Positions 8,939-17,056 of a stretch of 64,000 bases of DNA are shown here, piece after piece (position 1 is the stretch's first letter; the number at the start of each line of letters is the position of its first letter). Location: contig JBBDYH010000154.1 of assembly GCA_040901795.1 (NCBI GenBank), forward strand, positions 1 to 64,000. The letters are read 5' to 3'. The position numbers were made by a program, and so were the translations under genes. The stretch is from JBBDYH01 sp040901795. GTDB taxonomy: Bacteria; Planctomycetota; Planctomycetia; Pirellulales; JALHPA01. Below the pieces are notes generated by a model. It was not told the DNA's origin and did no database searches. It saw nothing but the letters and a program-made list of their open reading frames with translations.

Positions 8939-9868
8939 ATGTCCAACAATGTTCCGATATCGCCTGCTGGCTCCGTATCGCCCGATCTCGTACTACGCTC
9001 GAACGCCGCGCCCACACTCACACGCCGCCGCTGGCTCAAGCGAACCGCCTTGTCGTTCTTTGCGGCCGGCGCCGGTGTCGCCGTTTACACCCATTGGATC
9101 GAACCCTTCTGGGTGGACTTCGTCGAGCGCGACTTACCAATCGCCGATCTGCCGCCGCAGTGGCGAGGGCGGACGCTGGTGCAAGTCAGCGATCTCCATG
9201 TCGGCCCGCGCGTGAGCGACGACTATCTGAAGCGGTCGTTTGATCGCATCTCGATTTTGGAGCCCGATGTCGTAGCCTTTACCGGCGACTTCGTGAGCCT
9301 GCGGCCGGACGGCACTCCACCGTACGACCAGCTCAAGCGGGTCATGGAGCATCTCCCGCAGGGAAAAGTCGCCACGCTGAGCGTGCTGGGCAATCACGAC
9401 TACGGCCGCGGTTGGTCCGAGCCGAGTGTCGCGGCACGTCTCGTCGACCTGTTGCGAGACTGCGGCCTGCACATGCTGCGAAACGAAGCGGTCGAAATAG
9501 ATGGCTTGCAGTTCGTTGGCCTCGATGAGCTGTTGGCCGATCACTGCGACGGCGGCGCTGCGTTGGCATCAGTGTCAAACGGCTCGGCTCATCTGGCTCT
9601 GTGTCATAATCCCGATGCGGCCGACGAGCGATTCTGGGGCGATTACCACGGCTGGATCCTCGCCGGGCACACGCACGGCGGGCAATGCAAGCCGCCGTTT
9701 TTCCCGCCACCGCTGCTGCCGGTCAAGAACCAGCGCTACACGGCCGGTGAGTTCGACCTGTTCGACGGCCGCCTGATGTACATCAACCGCGGCCTGGGGC
9801 ACCTGCAGCGCGTGCGGTTCAACGTCCGGCCGGAGGTCACAGTCTTCCGCCTGGTCGCCGCTCAATGA
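8939..9868 (+). CDS. Metallophosphoesterase, YkuE/YaeI type, with N-terminal anchor
   Basis: 309 residues from the ATG at 8939. A twin-arginine-like stretch (TRRRWLKRTALSFF) precedes a hydrophobic segment (about 33-52). The calcineurin-like metal site is complete and in order: SDLHVG, FTGDFVS, LGNHDYG, LCHNPD and AGHTHGGQ. Family members remove phosphate from membrane lipids or nucleotides outside the membrane; the true substrate here is not shown. It follows the cytochrome protein by 63 bases containing GCTAGC-type palindromes. An in-frame start at 8909 is possible but lies in that palindrome and adds 10 unlikely residues. Confidence 0.85.
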   Translation: MSNNVPISPAGSVSPDLVLRSNAAPTLTRRRWLKRTALSFFAAGAGVAVYTHWIEPFWVDFVERDLPIADLPPQWRGRTLVQVSDLHVGPRVSDDYLKRSFDRISILEPDVVAFTGDFVSLRPDGTPPYDQLKRVMEHLPQGKVATLSVLGNHDYGRGWSEPSVAARLVDLLRDCGLHMLRNEAVEIDGLQFVGLDELLADHCDGGAALASVSNGSAHLALCHNPDAADERFWGDYHGWILAGHTHGGQCKPPFFPPPLLPVKNQRYTAGEFDLFDGRLMYINRGLGHLQRVRFNVRPEVTVFRLVAAQ

Positions 9869-9890
9869 CCATCTGAGATTGACGGGCATC

Positions 9891-10088
9891 TCACTCTTCA
9901 CTGCCGCCGGACTTGGCCGCCAGCACGCGCTCGATCTCCTCGGCGCTCATGCCGCGGGCGATCATGTCGCGCTTGAGCAAAACCTCCTGCTCGTCCCGCT
10001 TGACGCCGCGCAGGTAATACAGCACCGAAGGCACGATGCACATCGCCGCAATCGCGCCCCAAAAAACGAACGCATCCGAGGGCCACAT
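9891..10088 (-). CDS. Small single-span membrane protein (65 aa)
   Basis: 65 residues: a transmembrane segment at about 6-26 (FVFWGAIAAMCIVPSVLYYL) followed by a charged cytoplasmic helix with RDMIARGMSAEEIERVLAAK. The tail resembles the short hydrophobic-plus-amphipathic layout of SHOCT-like or phage-shock-associated small proteins, but I cannot assign a family. It converges with the metallophosphoesterase gene, 22 bases apart. ATG start at 10088. Confidence 0.65.
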   Translation of the reverse strand: MWPSDAFVFWGAIAAMCIVPSVLYYLRGVKRDEQEVLLKRDMIARGMSAEEIERVLAAKSGGSEE

Positions 10089-10391
10089 GATTAGATCCTC
10101 TCGATAGGCCGCCGACCGTATGGACCACTTCTACCATACTTCGCCGATCAGGTCAGCTTCTTGGCTGGTACCCGAACATTTCGCGGCGATTCACCGTTTC
10201 GCGATGCAACACGCAGACACCCCTTCGCCTTGATTTCGAGCGCTTCTTTCGTGAGAATGCCGTCAGATTGGCACGTGGCCGCGTCTCTCCGAGACGGCGC
10301 CCACGGTGGAGCGTCGCCCACGCGTGTCTTTGGTCATTCGGGCTTCGTCATTGTTTCGTCATTCGGATTTCGTCATTCTGGTTTTGCTCAA
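10089..10391. other. Divergent intergenic region with GTCATTCGG-type repeats
   Basis: Bases about 10330-10385 contain repeated GTCATTCGG/TTCGTCATT units (TTCGGGCTTCGTCATT, TTCGGATTTCGTCATT). The preceding 200 bases contain no gene that I can support; a long in-frame extension of the next gene through this region encodes repeat-like sequence and is not believed. The region should contain divergent promoters for the small membrane protein and the STADI-repeat protein. Confidence 0.4.
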
Positions 10392-11144
10392 ATGGTCTTC
10401 GAGCACATCGAAAAACTTAAGCGTCAGTACACCGATAAGTACGTCGTCGTCGACGCGACGCGCCCCGAGCTGGCCCGCTTCCGGAATGCCACCGGCGTGA
10501 TCAAAACGGTGAACATGAACGGCCGGGCATTGGTCGAGTTCGACCAGTGGGACAACATCGGCTGGTACGACATCGAGTTCGATTTCCTCAGAATCGTGGA
10601 TCAGCCGCTCCCCAAGCCCGAAAAGAAGGAAGAGAAGCCCGCTAAGACTGCCCCGACTGCCGGCCCGGCGACGAAAGCTGCTCCGGCCTCGAAGCCGGGC
10701 GTTCCGCCTAAGCCAAAAGCCGAGGTTGCGGCGACAGCACCGGCCGCTCCCGCCGCGCCAGCGGCGGGCAAGAAACTGAGCACCGCCGATATCATAGCCG
10801 CAGCCCGCGCCAAGGCCGGCGCGGCTGGTGGCGCCCCGGCGGCCAAACCCGCCGGCGAAAAACCGGTGGCCGCACCTGCCGCCGGCGGCGCTAAGCCGGC
10901 GGGGAAGATGAGCACAGCCGACATCCTCGCCGCGGCACGGACCAAGGTCGCGCCTGAAGCGGCCGCCCCGCCGCCGGCCACGACCGAAGAAGCTGCCGCT
11001 GAGGCAATCGAAGAAATTGCGCCAGTGCCGGTAGAAGAACCCATCGTTACAGCACCGGCGGCCAAGAAGCTCGCCGGCGGCGGACCGCTGCCCACGACCA
11101 CCGCCGAGAAACTCGCCTGGTGCCGCGAGCACGATGCGAAATAG
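10392..11144 (+). CDS. Conserved-type protein with Ala/Pro linker and STADI-AAAR repeats
   Basis: 250 residues from the ATG at 10392. The first 77 residues form a compact small-domain-like sequence (MVFEHIEKLKRQYTDKYVVV..., DNIGWYDIEFDFLRIV). A long Lys/Pro/Ala linker follows. It carries two copies of a motif, LSTADIIAAARAK and MSTADILAAARTK, about 45 residues apart. A related helix-like end, TAEKLAWCREHDAK, closes the protein. I do not recognise the function. The spaced short helices on a disordered tether look like docking motifs for a partner protein; that is inference. The start was chosen where the conserved-looking domain begins; no strong ribosome-binding site is visible. Confidence 0.7.
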   Translation: MVFEHIEKLKRQYTDKYVVVDATRPELARFRNATGVIKTVNMNGRALVEFDQWDNIGWYDIEFDFLRIVDQPLPKPEKKEEKPAKTAPTAGPATKAAPASKPGVPPKPKAEVAATAPAAPAAPAAGKKLSTADIIAAARAKAGAAGGAPAAKPAGEKPVAAPAAGGAKPAGKMSTADILAAARTKVAPEAAAPPPATTEEAAAEAIEEIAPVPVEEPIVTAPAAKKLAGGGPLPTTTAEKLAWCREHDAK

Positions 11145-11160
11145 CTAGCCACACGCGCCG

Positions 11161-11250
11161 GGTGGCACTGACAAGCTGCCGCAGCTTGTCAGTGCTTCGA
11201 TGTTTAACATTCTGCCACCACTGACAAACCGGGTTTGTCAGTGCCACCCA
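11161..11250. repeat. Pair of CACTGACAA palindromes
   Basis: Two hairpins in the 120-bp gap: CACTGACAAGCTG-CCG-CAGCTTGTCAGTG (11166-11194), and CACTGACAAACC facing GGTTTGTCAGTG (11219-11243). The outer flanks GGTGG (11161) and CCACC (11250) are also complementary, so the whole 90 bp can fold as a clamp with two stem-loops, a typical paired-REP (BIME-like) layout. Confidence 0.7.
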
Positions 11251-11264
11251 GAATTGGAGCCGCC

Positions 11265-11843
11265 ATGCCGGTCGCCTCGCAACGCGCCACAACGATGCAG
11301 CCGCCGCGCAGTTGGTTCCGCCGCAACTGGAAGTGGTTCATGCCCGGCATGTTTGCCGTCGCAATCGCAATGGCGGGAATTGCGGTCTTCAGCTACGTGC
11401 AGATTCGTTCTTATCGGTTTCGCCAGAATCCGTCCTATCAGGCCGCCCTCGCCGCGGTGCAAGCGAGCGAGCAGATTCAGAGTCGCCTCGGTAAGCCAAT
11501 TGTCGATTCCGACTGGAACCCGCAGGGTTCGATTGAGGTGCGCAACGATGCCACAATCGGAGAAGCAAGATTTAACTTCGACGTTTCTGGTCCGGACGGC
11601 AATGCCATCGTCACGACGAACGCCCGCATGGTTGACGGCGAATGGGCATTGACGAGCCTGGACGTGCAATTCGGTGATGATGAAGTGATCCGCCTGAAAG
11701 ATTTCCTGGCGCAGCAAAAAGTTGATACGCCCGAGTTTAAAGCAGGATCCGACGATGAGCCCAAGTCGTTGACCGAGAAGCCACCTAAGGAGATCATCGA
11801 CGTCAACGTCGAAGTCCCGGATGTGCCACCCGGGTTGAAGTAG
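11265..11843 (+). CDS. Coa1-like cytochrome c oxidase assembly factor family protein
   Basis: 192 residues. The ATG at 11265 is preceded by GGAG at 11256-11259, which decides it over an upstream ATG at 11235. A basic segment leads to one transmembrane helix (about 24-46), then an extracytoplasmic domain with SYQAALAAVQASEQIQSRLGKPI and GEARFNFDVSGPDGNAIVTTNARMVDGEWAL. This matches the cytochrome oxidase complex assembly protein 1 (Coa1) domain shared with many bacterial DUF proteins. Function in bacteria is not established. The neighbouring genes are not oxidase genes, so the name says only family. Confidence 0.65.
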   Translation: MPVASQRATTMQPPRSWFRRNWKWFMPGMFAVAIAMAGIAVFSYVQIRSYRFRQNPSYQAALAAVQASEQIQSRLGKPIVDSDWNPQGSIEVRNDATIGEARFNFDVSGPDGNAIVTTNARMVDGEWALTSLDVQFGDDEVIRLKDFLAQQKVDTPEFKAGSDDEPKSLTEKPPKEIIDVNVEVPDVPPGLK

Positions 11844-11848
11844 CCCTA

Positions 11849-11991
11849 TGTAGACCGCACTCTCCGTGTGCGGAACGGCACACGGAGAGTTTGTGAATCA
11901 ATGGCCAAAACACCCTCAAAACCGCACGTAAGTCCTTTCGTGTCGGTGGCCAAAATCGATTGATTCACAAACTCGGAGTGTGCCTACTACA
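11849..11991. repeat. TGTAG...CTACA REP interrupted by a MITE-like element
   Basis: The REP has TGTAGACCGCAC-type and GTGTGCCTACTACA ends, and intact copies are 52-54 bp (12462, 55850). Here the same ends are 143 bp apart because an 86-bp element is inserted in the right arm (see 11888-11973). The intact relatives consist of two facing half palindromes around a GGAACGG/CCGTTCC centre. Confidence 0.85.
11888..11973. mobile_element. 86-bp MITE-like element with 15-bp terminal inverted repeats
   Basis: The ends are perfect inverted repeats: AGTTTGTGAATCAAT at the left and ATTGATTCACAAACT at the right. It is flanked by the direct repeat CGGAG (11883-11887 and 11974-11978), a 5-bp target-site duplication. 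Removing the element and one CGGAG restores the arm CACACGGAGTGTGCC seen in uninterrupted copies. It has no coding capacity; GGCCAAAA occurs near both ends inside. A transposase acting in trans is implied but not present in this window. Confidence 0.85.
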
Positions 11992-12000
11992 TTGTCGCCA

Positions 12001-12411
12001 CTACGCAAACTGCTGCCGCACCGGCGGCATCAGCGGCGGCCGGCCATGACGCGCTCGCAGCCGGTTGATCCCCGTGAGTATCAACGGCAGCCCAATCAGC
12101 CACCGCTCCAGCGCACGCTTACCGGGCAAGTCCATCAGCGTGATCCCGGCCAGAACCGCAATCAGGCCCGGGCCCGGTATGACGAGCATCACCACCCCGG
12201 CGATGATCAGTGCCGCACCCAGCAGGTTTTTGGTGGCCAGCAACACCACGCGCAGCACGGGATGATGTCGTTCGAACGGCAGCCGGGGCGGGCGCTCGCG
12301 GACAAAATAATCAAACGGAATGCGCACAATCAGCGCCGGCAGCACAAACAGCCCGGCGATAAACGTGACCGTCGAAACACCAATCAAAATCGTCGACCAA
12401 AAGAGAACCAT
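12001..12411 (-). CDS. PGPGW-family small transmembrane protein
   Basis: 136 residues from the ATG at 12411; a longer in-frame start at 12531 lies in a repeat and is not believed. Membrane segments at about 1-27 and 60-92. The second contains VMLVIPGPGLIAVLAGITLM, the PGPG motif of the PGPGW (PF09656-type) putative transmembrane family. A short cytoplasmic Arg-rich tail follows. Function of the family is unknown. It is transcribed toward the MITE-bearing repeat; its upstream region holds an intact copy of the same REP. Confidence 0.75.
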   Translation of the reverse strand: MVLFWSTILIGVSTVTFIAGLFVLPALIVRIPFDYFVRERPPRLPFERHHPVLRVVLLATKNLLGAALIIAGVVMLVIPGPGLIAVLAGITLMDLPGKRALERWLIGLPLILTGINRLRARHGRPPLMPPVRQQFA

Positions 12412-12839
12412 GCTCGTCCTTGCCAAATCTTGTTCCAAACAACTGAAGTGCTTCCGGCTTTTGTAGTAGGCACACTCCGTGTGCCGTTCCGCACACGGAG
12501 TGTGCGGTCTACAAAGCGCCGGCATCCCCATAGTACGCTCCCCGAGGCGGCCGGTTTACTCATCTGCACTAGAATTCCAGCAATTTACAAACCGCTGACA
12601 ATCGGGTGCAGCAAGTTCAGCTTCGGCGACTCGCAACGGCTCCTTAAGATGTATTGTCTGCGCGACTTACAGCCGCGCGCCCTGACGCCGTAAGACAGCA
12701 TGGACGTTTGTGGCAAGGCATGTTTGACCGCACGTCGCTCGCGCGGCGGCGTGGCGCTCGCCCTTTCCTCGTTGCCAGCGGCGACGATAGATTTGAGTTT
12801 TTGAAGAACAGAACCGGATCCACCTCCCAGCATTGCACG
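12412..12839. other. Divergent intergenic region containing an intact TGTAG REP
   Basis: The REP occupies 12462-12513 (TGTAGTAGGCACACTCCGTG, then GTTCC centre, then the inverted GGTCTACA arm). The remaining 325 bases up to the rhomboid start show no further repeat. An open frame continues upstream of the rhomboid start to 12654 but encodes no recognisable sequence, so I treat it as leader/promoter space. Confidence 0.6.
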
Positions 12840-13811
12840 ATGCGACAAGCCGGCACGATACCCGAGCAGCCCGACGCCGTCCGCTTCGCCGACTATCTCT
12901 TTGCCCATGGCATCGCCGCCAAGGTCGAGCCGGAAGCGGACGCCTGGGCAGTGTGGGTGCGCGACGAAGAGCATGTGCCACGTGCTATCACGGAGCTGGA
13001 CCACTTTCTGGCGAACCCCGGCGACACAAAATACGCGACGGCCGAGCACGAAGCCAAAGCCCGCCGCGCCAAGCTCGCGCGCCGCGAAGATGAAGTCCGC
13101 CGCAACTTCGTCGATATGAGCCGCCGCTGGGACGGCCGTGGCGCGGGACCCGCGCCGCTCACCATCGGGCTGATTGTGCTTTCCATCGCCGTGGCCGTGT
13201 TCACGCGCCTGGGTGGTTTCTTTGGCGGCGCTGATGAAGCAACCGATCCCCTGATCAACGCGCTCGGCTTTACTGAAGCGTACCGGGTCATCATCGATCG
13301 GGTCGCCGCCGGAGAGACTTGGCATCCGCTCGACGCGATTCGCGCCGGTGAAGTCTGGCGATTAGTCACGCCAATCTTCCTGCACTTCAGCCCCTGGCAT
13401 CTGCTATTCAACATGTACATGTTTTATGATTTCGGCCGGCTCATCGAAGGCCGGCGGGGGACGCTGAAGTTCGGCCTGCTGGTGCTCTTGATCGCCCTCA
13501 CCTCAAACTACGGGCAATACTACTTTGACACTCGCTGGGACCCGCCGTACACGTCCTTCGGCGGCATGTCGGGCGTGATTTACGGGCTGTTTGGCTACGC
13601 CTGGATGAAGAGCCGCTACGAGCCGACAGTGGAGATCTTTGTTCATCCCAACACGGTGGTTTTACTAATCCTCTGGTTCATTTTGTGCCTGGTCGGCGTC
13701 ATAGGAAACATTGCCAACTGGGCCCACGGCGTCGGCCTGGCGGTTGGAATGGTCATTGGCATCGCGCCGTATGCCTGGCGAAGAATGATTAAGCGGTTCG
13801 GACGCACCTGA
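12840..13811 (+). CDS. glpG: GlpG-type rhomboid intramembrane serine protease
   Basis: 323 residues from the ATG at 12840, where similarity to the GlpG cytoplasmic N-domain begins (DAVRFADYLFAHGI, then LDHFLANPGDTKY, as in Escherichia coli GlpG). A linker leads to six or so membrane segments from about residue 108. The catalytic serine sits in GGMSGVIYGLFGY (about 244) and the catalytic histidine in NWAHGVGLAVGM (about 302). The HFSPWHLLFNMYM segment matches the conserved second helix. It cleaves transmembrane helices within the inner membrane. Natural substrates are unknown. The neighbours give no functional hint. Confidence 0.9.
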   Translation: MRQAGTIPEQPDAVRFADYLFAHGIAAKVEPEADAWAVWVRDEEHVPRAITELDHFLANPGDTKYATAEHEAKARRAKLARREDEVRRNFVDMSRRWDGRGAGPAPLTIGLIVLSIAVAVFTRLGGFFGGADEATDPLINALGFTEAYRVIIDRVAAGETWHPLDAIRAGEVWRLVTPIFLHFSPWHLLFNMYMFYDFGRLIEGRRGTLKFGLLVLLIALTSNYGQYYFDTRWDPPYTSFGGMSGVIYGLFGYAWMKSRYEPTVEIFVHPNTVVLLILWFILCLVGVIGNIANWAHGVGLAVGMVIGIAPYAWRRMIKRFGRT

Positions 13812-13845
13812 CAGTGGGGGTTGCACTAAAAAGCGCATTGCCTTT

Positions 13846-13876
13846 GCTGAACCCTGAACCTCGGCCCTGAACCATC
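13846..13876. repeat. GAACCCT-type heptamer repeat before a start codon
   Basis: CTGAACCCTGAACC followed by CGGCCCTGAACC, ending 8 bases before the GTG start at 13884. The same heptamer family lies directly before the starts of the DNA ligase (15006) and lysA (19503) and across the start of miaA (37329). Confidence 0.6.
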
Positions 13877-13883
13877 CCCCTCT

Positions 13884-14915
13884 GTGTCCCGCCTCCTCGA
13901 ACTCACCGACCGCGGCTTGTACTGCGCGGCCGGTGACTTCTATGTCGATCCTTGGCGGCCGGTGGGGTGGGCGGTTATTACGCACGCCCATAGCGATCAT
14001 GCCCGTGCCGGCTCGCGGTCGTACCTGACCGCCGAGCGCGGCGTGGAGATCCTTCGCCAGCGCGTCGGCGACGAAGCGACAATCCAAGGCGTGCCGTTTG
14101 GCGAAGCCGTGATGCACAACGGCGTTCGCGTCTCGCTCCACCCGGCGGGGCACATCCTTGGCTCGGCACAGGTTCGCGTCGAGCACCAAGGCGAAGTGTG
14201 GGTGGTGAGCGGCGACTATAAGACGATTCCCGACCGCACCTGCGACGCGTTTGAGCCGGTCCGCTGCCATGTGTTCATCACCGAATCGACGTTCGGCCTG
14301 CCGATCTATCGCTGGCGAGCGAACGAGGAATTGGTCGACGAAGTAAACGACTGGTGGCGAACGAACCAGGAGCGCGGCCGCACGAGCGTCGTCTTGGCGT
14401 ACGCACTGGGCAAAGCGCAGCGCGTGCTGTCGGGGCTAGATTCATCGATCGGGCCGCTGTTGATGCACGGGGCTGTCGAGCGCTTTGTCCCGCTGTATCG
14501 CGCCGCAGGAATCGAGCTGCCCGAATGCTGCCGGGCCACAACGGAGAACGCCCGAGAGACGCGCGGCCGGGCGATGGTGGTCGCGCCTCCTTCGGCCGCC
14601 GGAACGCCGTGGCTGCGCAAATTCGGCGACGTCTCACTGGCCTTTGCCTCGGGCTGGATGCAGATCCGCGGCACGCGCCGGCGGCGCGCCGTCGATCGCG
14701 GCTTTGCGATTTCAGACCACGCTGATTGGGACGGGCTCTTAAGCGCGATTGACGCCACCGGCGCCCAGGAGATCGTCGTCACGCACGGGTATCGCTCGAC
14801 GCTTGTCCGCTGGCTTAGTGAACATGGCAAGCGCGCTCGCGCGCTCGCCACGGCGTTTGAAGGCGAGATGGATGAAGTAGTGGGGAATGACGGAGGAATG
14901 GGGAATGCGGAATGA
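13884..14915 (+). CDS. Ligase-associated DNA exonuclease (metallo-beta-lactamase/beta-CASP fold)
   Basis: 343 residues with a GTG start at 13884. The metal-binding THAHSDHARAG (HxHxDH) lies at residues about 33-43, followed by HPAGHILGSAQV, GDYKTIPDRTCD and the later ISDHADW motif, all typical of the exonuclease family encoded next to bacterial ATP-dependent DNA ligases. It should trim DNA ends before ligation. The ligase gene follows on the same strand after 90 bases, as expected. The last ten residues (GNDGGMGNAE) are encoded by a GGAATGGGGAATGCGGAATG repeat-like stretch, so the native C-terminus may have been altered. Confidence 0.9.
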   Translation: MSRLLELTDRGLYCAAGDFYVDPWRPVGWAVITHAHSDHARAGSRSYLTAERGVEILRQRVGDEATIQGVPFGEAVMHNGVRVSLHPAGHILGSAQVRVEHQGEVWVVSGDYKTIPDRTCDAFEPVRCHVFITESTFGLPIYRWRANEELVDEVNDWWRTNQERGRTSVVLAYALGKAQRVLSGLDSSIGPLLMHGAVERFVPLYRAAGIELPECCRATTENARETRGRAMVVAPPSAAGTPWLRKFGDVSLAFASGWMQIRGTRRRRAVDRGFAISDHADWDGLLSAIDATGAQEIVVTHGYRSTLVRWLSEHGKRARALATAFEGEMDEVVGNDGGMGNAE

Positions 14916-14965
14916 GCTTCGCAAGCCAATCAATCCCCATTCCGCATTCACACATTCCGCACTCG

Positions 14966-15002
14966 CTGAACCCTGAACCCTGAACCCCGAACCCTGAACC
15001 CT
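14966..15002. repeat. Tandem GAACCCT heptamers before the ligase start
   Basis: Five near-perfect tandem heptamers (GAACCCT, with one GAACCCC) end 3 bases before the GTG start of the ligase. Upstream at 14880-14962 are facing copies of GGAATGGGGAATGCGG and CCCCATTCCGCATTC. The repeat occupies the place where a ribosome-binding site would lie. Confidence 0.75.
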
Positions 15003-15005
15003 GTT

Positions 15006-16730
15006 GTGCAGCTCTTCGCTCGCTTGTTCACCGATCTCGACACCACCACACGCACCGTGGAAAAGGTGCAAGCGCTGGAGCGTTACTTTGCCGCCGCGCC
15101 ATCGCGCGATGCCGTATGGGCGTTGTACTTCCTTACGGGGCGAAGGATCAAGCGGGCGGTCAACACCCGCCTACTGCGCGATTGGCTGTCGGCCGAAACC
15201 GGATTGCCGTTATGGATCATCGACGAATCGTACGACGCCGGCGGCGATTTGGCGGAAACGCTCGCGCTGCTTTTGCCCGATCACTCGGCCGATTCCACCG
15301 CTGCGTCGACCGACAGGACGATCACCGCGCCAGGCATGTTGTTTTCACAGGAAGAAATGCTCGAGGGCTATGCCGGCCTGCAGCAGGCCGCGGAGGCGGA
15401 TCAATCAGCCGACGTCTCAATGCCGCTGCACCGCCTCGTGGAGGAGCGCATCGTTCCGCTCACGGATCTGCCGGTCGAAGCCCAACGCATCCTGGTTACC
15501 CGGACCTGGCACCAGCTCGACGCCGCCGAGCGGTTCCTTTGGCACAAGCTGATCATGGGTGAGTTCCGCGTTGGCGTGGCGCACACGCTGGTGGCTCGGG
15601 CGCTGGCCAACGTGGCGGGCGTACCGCCGGAAACCATGGCGCATCGACTGATGGGCGATTGGACGCCGACAGCCGAGGATTACCAGCGGTTACTTTCGCC
15701 GTCGTCCTGGGCCTCAGATCCAGGGCAGCCGTACCCCTTCTTCCTCGCGCATCCCTTGGCCGGCGATCCGCAGGAACTTGGTGAAGTGGACGAATGGCAA
15801 GCCGAATGGAAATGGGACGGCATTCGCGCTCAGTTGCTGCGGCGGGAGGACCAGGTCGTGCTCTGGTCTCGCGGCGAGGATCTGTTGACCGATCGCTTTC
15901 CCGAGATCGCGGCCGTCGGCGCCGCACTGCCCAACGGCGTAGTGGTCGACGGCGAGATCCTCGCTTGGCGCGACGAACGCCCGCTGCCGTTCGCCGCGCT
16001 GCAAACGCGTATCGGCCGTAAGAACCTTTCCGCGGCGGTGCTCGCCGCTGCGCCGGCCATGTTTATGGCTTACGACCTGTTGGAGCTGGAAGGCACTGAC
16101 CTACGCGCCAGCACGTTGATCGAGCGGCGCGCAAAACTGGAAGTTCTCGCCGCGCACTTGCCGGCCGGTCTTGCCGTTCGCCTGTCGCCGCTGGTTGAAT
16201 TGCCATCGTGGGAGGCCCTCGTAGAGTTGCGGCGCACGGCCCGTGATCGCGGCGTGGAGGGTATCATGCTCAAACGGCGATCGAGCGCCTACGGCGTCGG
16301 CCGGCCGAAAGGCGAGTGGTGGAAGTGGAAGGTCGACCCGCTGACGATTGACGCCGTGTTGATCTACGCCCAGCCGGGTCACGGCCGCCGCGCGAGCCTG
16401 TATACCGACTACACATTCGGCGTCTGGCACGAAGGGGAACTGGTGCCGGTCGCCAAGGCGTATTCCGGGCTGACCGATGCGGAAATCCGCCAGGTCGACG
16501 CCTTCATCCGCCGCAACACGCTCGCGCGTCACGGTCCCGTGCGCATCGTACGGCCGGAACTCGTATTCGAGCTGCACTTCGAGGCGATTCAGCCCTCCAC
16601 GCGCCATCGCTCCGGCGTAGCCGTTCGCTTCCCGAGGATGAACCACTGGCGGCAGGACAAGAAGCCAGAGGAGGCCGATACATTGGCGACGCTGCGAGCG
16701 CTTGCCGCGAGTTTGGAGCGAGGAAAGTAG
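15006..16730 (+). CDS. ATP-dependent DNA ligase
   Basis: 574 residues, GTG start at 15006. An N-terminal helical DNA-binding domain (about 1-210) is followed by the nucleotidyltransferase domain with the AMP-accepting lysine K269 in EWKWDGIRAQ (KxDG motif). Further ligase motifs are VVDGEI, FMAYDLLE, EGIMLKRRSSAYGVGRPKGEWWKWKVDP. An OB-fold follows, ending in RHRSGVAVRFPRM. The length and layout fit the bacterial ligases paired with an end-processing exonuclease and distinct from LigD. It probably seals DNA breaks during repair together with the product of the gene before it. Confidence 0.93.
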   Translation: MQLFARLFTDLDTTTRTVEKVQALERYFAAAPSRDAVWALYFLTGRRIKRAVNTRLLRDWLSAETGLPLWIIDESYDAGGDLAETLALLLPDHSADSTAASTDRTITAPGMLFSQEEMLEGYAGLQQAAEADQSADVSMPLHRLVEERIVPLTDLPVEAQRILVTRTWHQLDAAERFLWHKLIMGEFRVGVAHTLVARALANVAGVPPETMAHRLMGDWTPTAEDYQRLLSPSSWASDPGQPYPFFLAHPLAGDPQELGEVDEWQAEWKWDGIRAQLLRREDQVVLWSRGEDLLTDRFPEIAAVGAALPNGVVVDGEILAWRDERPLPFAALQTRIGRKNLSAAVLAAAPAMFMAYDLLELEGTDLRASTLIERRAKLEVLAAHLPAGLAVRLSPLVELPSWEALVELRRTARDRGVEGIMLKRRSSAYGVGRPKGEWWKWKVDPLTIDAVLIYAQPGHGRRASLYTDYTFGVWHEGELVPVAKAYSGLTDAEIRQVDAFIRRNTLARHGPVRIVRPELVFELHFEAIQPSTRHRSGVAVRFPRMNHWRQDKKPEEADTLATLRALAASLERGK

Positions 16731-16834
16731 ACCCTGCAACCGCACTAGACTCATTCGCCGCAAGTGGTACACTAAACTGAGCCGTAGTATCTCTGCGGCT
16801 GATCGAAATCTGTCCCGTTACATCGGAGTTGCTT

Positions 16835-17056
16835 ATGGCGCAAAAGGAAGAAGCATTAGAAGTCGAAGGTGTTGTTACGCAAGCGTTGGCGAATACACGT
16901 TTCCACGTTCAATTGGATGGCGGTCACCTGGTCACGGCACACGTCGCCGGCCGGATGCGCAAGAACTTTATCCGCATCGTCCCGGGCGACCGCGTCAAGG
17001 TTGAGCTGTCGCCCTACGATCTCACCAAAGGCCGCATCACGTATCGCGAGCGATAG
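16835..17056 (+). CDS. infA: Translation initiation factor IF-1
   Basis: 73 residues, the usual length for IF-1, as a single OB-fold: MAQKEEALEVEGVVTQAL..., FHVQLDGGHLVTAHVAGRMRKNFIRIVPGDRVKVELSPYDLTKGRITYRER. It binds the A site of the 30S subunit with IF-2 and IF-3. The start at 16835 is taken from family alignment; an ATG two codons upstream is also possible. The gene stands alone, not inside a ribosomal protein operon as in many bacteria, and is followed at once by a repeat. Confidence 0.95.
   Translation: MAQKEEALEVEGVVTQALANTRFHVQLDGGHLVTAHVAGRMRKNFIRIVPGDRVKVELSPYDLTKGRITYRER

Noticed and set aside
10161..10391. 77-residue N-terminal extension of the STADI-repeat protein
   Set aside because: It translates a GTCATTCGG repeat region, has no domain, and would hide the promoter region.
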